This document shows, in pieces, positions 4,589 through 6,951 of a stretch of 6,951 nucleotides of DNA. The stretch comes from Pseudomonadota bacterium. GTDB taxonomy: Bacteria; Pseudomonadota; Gammaproteobacteria; Burkholderiales; Gallionellaceae. The stretch spans positions 1-6,951 of the forward strand of contig JAJZUH010000106.1 of NCBI GenBank assembly GCA_021847165.1, given 5' to 3'. A program made the translations under genes and the position numbers. The first letter of the stretch is position 1; each line of letters begins with the position of its first letter. The notes beneath the pieces were generated by a model. The model made no database searches. It was not told the origin of the DNA and worked only from the letters and a program-made list of their open reading frames with translations.

Positions 4589-6951
4589 TCAACGACGCTC
4601 GAGAACACGGCGAATTTCCGGTATACATGAACCACACCCCGTGCCTGCCTTCAAGCATGCCCCGACAGCCTCAACGCTATCCAGTGCCTGTGCCTGGATG
4701 GCATTGAGGATGGTCTTCTCGCCCACGTTGAAACAGGCACACACGTTGCGCCCGGCATCGGCCGAGCCGCTTGGCGGTCGCGCGGCCAGCAGACCGGCAA
4801 CATCGCCGGATTCGAGACGTTCCTTGCCGAACAGGCTGCCCAGCCATGCGCGTTCCGGCAGACGCTGATCGGTGGCCATGAAGAACACCGCCGCCAGCCT
4901 GCCACGCTGCAAACTGGCTGCACGATAGCGTCCCATCGATGCGTCCCGATATTCGAGCCAATCTGCGGAAGGGTGGCAGCAAAGCTGCCGGGCACCCACC
5001 GGCGGTGTCAATTCTGCATCGAGCTGGCTCGATAGCAGATTGCCTACCTTTGGTGTACTCCTTGCGGGTGCCCCGGAATCATCCAATGCGGCTTGCGCCC
5101 AATCGCGCCACTCTTCCGGCATGTCATCTCCGGCCAGTTCATGGCGCCAGTAACCCGCACCCTGCGTGCAAGCGCAATAGCTGGCGTCGATGAAATCCAG
5201 GCGTGTACGACTGAGCACGAACCCCTGCCAGGCAGGCCGATAAGGTTCAACGCGCACCGGCGTATGTTTGGATTCCGGCTGCCCGGAGATCGGATCGGTG
5301 ACCGGTGCAGCCAGTGCATCCACCCGAGCCGATCGCGCGCAGGCATCGCTCCAGTGCATGGGCACGAACACCGAACCCGGACGCTGGTCGTCGCTGATCT
5401 GCACGCGTGCCAGCATGGTTCCGTTGCGGCTCGTCAGACGTGCCAGCCCGCCGTGCTGCAGCCGATGGCTATGCGCATCCGATGCATGCACTTGCACATA
5501 CGGCTCCGCTTCGTGCGTATTCAGGCGCGGCACTTTCCCGGTGCGGGTCATGGTATGCCATTGATCGCGGCTGCGGCCCGTGTTCAACACCAGCGGAAAA
5601 CTTTCATCCGCCGCGACGGCCGGCAAGCGGGGAACAACGGCAAGCATGCGCGCCTTGCCGCTGGGCGTATAGAAATGTCCGTCGGCCAGCAAACGCGGCG
5701 TGCCCCGCGGCGCCTGGCTGTTCACCGGCCATTGCACCGGCTGCAGCGCGTCGTACTGCGCGTCGTCCAGTTCGGCCAGCGTACTGATGTCGAATGCGCG
5801 CTTGCCCGCATTCTCGAAGCCGGACAGGCGTGCGTGCTCGCGGAATATCTGCGCCTGCCCGGTATAGGGAAACGCATCGGCAAAACCCATGCGTTGCGCG
5901 ACCTGGGTGATGATCCACCAGTCCGGCCTGGCTTCGCCCGCCGTGGGCAGCAAGGACCGCTGCCGCGAGATGCGCCGCTCCGAATTGGTCACCGTGCCGT
6001 CCTTCTCGCCCCAGCCCGCGGCCGGCAGCAGGATGTCGGCGCAGGCGGTCGTGTCGGTGTGCCGCACGCAATCGGATACCACGACCAGTTCGCAATCCAG
6101 CAATGCCGCACGCACGCGATCGGCATCCGGCATGCTGACCGCCGGATTGGTGCCCATGATCCACACCGCCTTGATCTTGCCCGATGCGATGGCCTGGAAC
6201 ATCTCCACCGCTTTCAGCCCGGGCGCGTGGGCGATGCTCGGTACATTCCAGAATCGCGCGACCCGCTCGACATCCGCCGCGTCGGAGAAATCCATGTGCG
6301 CCGCCAGCTGGTTGGCCAGCCCGCCCACCTCGCGCCCGCCCATCGCATTGGGTTGCCCGGTCACCGAGAACGGCCCCATGCCGGGACGGCCGATCCGCCC
6401 GGTCGCGAGGTGCACATTGATGATCGCATTGCCCTTGTCCACCCCGCTGGAAGACTGGTTGATGCCCTGCGAGAAAATCGTCACGGTGCGCGCAGTGCGC
6501 GCGAACAGGCGGAAGAACTCGCTGACCTGCGCCTCCGGAATACCGCAAACCTGTGCCACTTCCGGGATCGAGCCGGCGGCTCGCGCCGCTTCGAAAGCCG
6601 CGGCAAAGCCCTCCACATGCGCTTCGATGTACGCCAGGTCGAATGCATCCTCGCGGCGGATGAAATTCAGCAGGCCGTTGAACAGACAGGCATCCGATCC
6701 CGGAGCGACAGCCAGATGCAGATCGGCGATGTCGCAGGTCGGCGTGCGGCGCGGATCGATAACCACCACCCGCATGTCCGGCCGCGCCTTCTTCGCAGCG
6801 GCCAGCCGCTGGTGGAGCACGGGGTGCGCCCACGCATAGTTCGAGCCCGCGATGACGACGAGATCGGCGGCCTCCATGTCCTCGTAGCAGACAGGCACCA
6901 CATCGGCGCCAAAGGCGCGCTTGTGCGCCGCCACCGCCGACGACATGCACA
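4589..6951 (-). CDS. nasA: Assimilatory nitrate reductase catalytic subunit, C-terminal part (5' end beyond right edge)
   Basis: Cytoplasmic molybdenum bis-MGD enzyme of the DMSO-reductase superfamily that reduces nitrate to nitrite, the first step of nitrate assimilation. The frame is open to the edge. Before the Met at 6946 comes a Cys codon (6947-6949), giving CMSSAV, which in NasA/NapA proteins carries the Mo-ligating cysteine; this Met is therefore internal. Numbering from that Met, TGQPNAMGGREVGGL (196-210), GTNPAVSMPD (265-274) and NTGRSRDQWHTMTRTGK (455-471) are NasA-type cofactor-domain segments, followed by MHWSD (530-534) and DPISGQPESKHTPV (551-564). The C-terminus (about 734-780) is a BFD-like [2Fe-2S] domain with CxC at Cys736/Cys738 and CxxC at Cys771/Cys774, as in Klebsiella-type NasA. 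Missing is the N-terminal [4Fe-4S] domain, probably 130-150 residues. There is no frameshift in the visible 785 codons. The gene converges on sthA, so it is probably last in its operon. The BFD domain argues against periplasmic NapA and against formate dehydrogenase. Confidence 0.95.
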   Translation of the reverse strand, partial: CMSSAVAAHKRAFGADVVPVCYEDMEAADLVVIAGSNYAWAHPVLHQRLAAAKKARPDMRVVVIDPRRTPTCDIADLHLAVAPGSDACLFNGLLNFIRREDAFDLAYIEAHVEGFAAAFEAARAAGSIPEVAQVCGIPEAQVSEFFRLFARTARTVTIFSQGINQSSSGVDKGNAIINVHLATGRIGRPGMGPFSVTGQPNAMGGREVGGLANQLAAHMDFSDAADVERVARFWNVPSIAHAPGLKAVEMFQAIASGKIKAVWIMGTNPAVSMPDADRVRAALLDCELVVVSDCVRHTDTTACADILLPAAGWGEKDGTVTNSERRISRQRSLLPTAGEARPDWWIITQVAQRMGFADAFPYTGQAQIFREHARLSGFENAGKRAFDISTLAELDDAQYDALQPVQWPVNSQAPRGTPRLLADGHFYTPSGKARMLAVVPRLPAVAADESFPLVLNTGRSRDQWHTMTRTGKVPRLNTHEAEPYVQVHASDAHSHRLQHGGLARLTSRNGTMLARVQISDDQRPGSVFVPMHWSDACARSARVDALAAPVTDPISGQPESKHTPVRVEPYRPAWQGFVLSRTRLDFIDASYCACTQGAGYWRHELAGDDMPEEWRDWAQAALDDSGAPARSTPKVGNLLSSQLDAELTPPVGARQLCCHPSADWLEYRDASMGRYRAASLQRGRLAAVFFMATDQRLPERAWLGSLFGKERLESGDVAGLLAARPPSGSADAGRNVCACFNVGEKTILNAIQAQALDSVEAVGACLKAGTGCGSCIPEIRRVLERR
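4605..4747 (-). other. BFD-like [2Fe-2S] domain of NasA
   Basis: This C-terminal module of the nitrate reductase has the order CxC, a helix pair containing GEKTILNAI, then CxxC, the arrangement of bacterioferritin-associated ferredoxin-type clusters. Such domains occur in NasA and in NADH-dependent nitrite reductase NirB, where they pass electrons toward the active site. All four predicted ligand cysteines are present, and a fifth (Cys764) lies seven residues before the CxxC. The likely electron donor (a NasC-like flavoprotein or a ferredoxin) is not in the window. Confidence 0.8.

Noticed and set aside
3040..5155. A 14-base exact repeat, TGGCGCCAGTAACC, at 3040-3053 and 5142-5155
   Set aside because: One copy is coding sequence within nasA, there are only two copies, and one such match in 7 kb of GC-rich DNA is not very unlikely by chance.
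5604..6950. A second long minus-strand frame inside nasA, and plus-strand frames such as 5889-6839
   Set aside because: They overlap the NasA frame, which carries all the family motifs. The alternatives have low-complexity compositions and no ribosome sites of note.

Overview
The window reads as chromosomal housekeeping and nitrogen-assimilation DNA from a GC-rich (about 60% by eye) Gram-negative bacterium. The protein sequences (Dcd, MetG with a fused C-terminal tRNA-binding domain, an SthA-type transhydrogenase, an NasA-type nitrate reductase) and the compact gene layout suggest a betaproteobacterium, perhaps an environmental Nitrosomonadales/Gallionellaceae-like lineage. That placement is inference from general resemblance, not from a search. 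I see no mobile element, CRISPR array, tRNA, rRNA or phage gene.

Layout, left to right. (1) Positions 1-128, minus strand: the N-terminus of a small uncharacterised protein, cut by the window edge, whose ATG overlaps the stop of the preceding gene. (2) Positions 128-694, minus strand: dcd, dCTP deaminase. (3) Positions 695-794: a 100-bp divergent intergenic region with back-to-back promoter candidates for dcd and metG. (4) Positions 795-2996, plus strand: metG, methionyl-tRNA synthetase with zinc-binding knuckle and C-terminal tRNA-binding (EMAPII/Trbp-like) domain. (5) Positions 2997-3085: a perfect 8-bp hairpin followed by an AT-rich promoter-like patch. (6) Positions 3086-4495, plus strand: a flavoprotein of the SthA (Si-specific soluble NAD(P)+ transhydrogenase) type, lacking both redox cysteines and the catalytic His of the disulfide reductases. 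(7) Positions 4496-4588: a convergent gap with no convincing terminator. (8) Positions 4589-6951, minus strand: the large C-terminal part of an assimilatory nitrate reductase (NasA) ending in a BFD-like [2Fe-2S] domain. Its N-terminal [4Fe-4S] region lies beyond the right edge.

Functionally, dcd feeds dUTP/dTTP synthesis, metG charges tRNA-Met, SthA balances NADH and NADPH pools, and NasA starts nitrate assimilation. They look like neighbouring but independent transcription units (dcd plus the small gene; metG; sthA; a nas operon coming from the right), not one pathway. I found no convincing previously undescribed system. The points most worth a second look are the cysteine-less active-site segment and missing Shine-Dalgarno of the SthA-like gene, the divergent dcd/metG promoter region, and the hairpin after metG.
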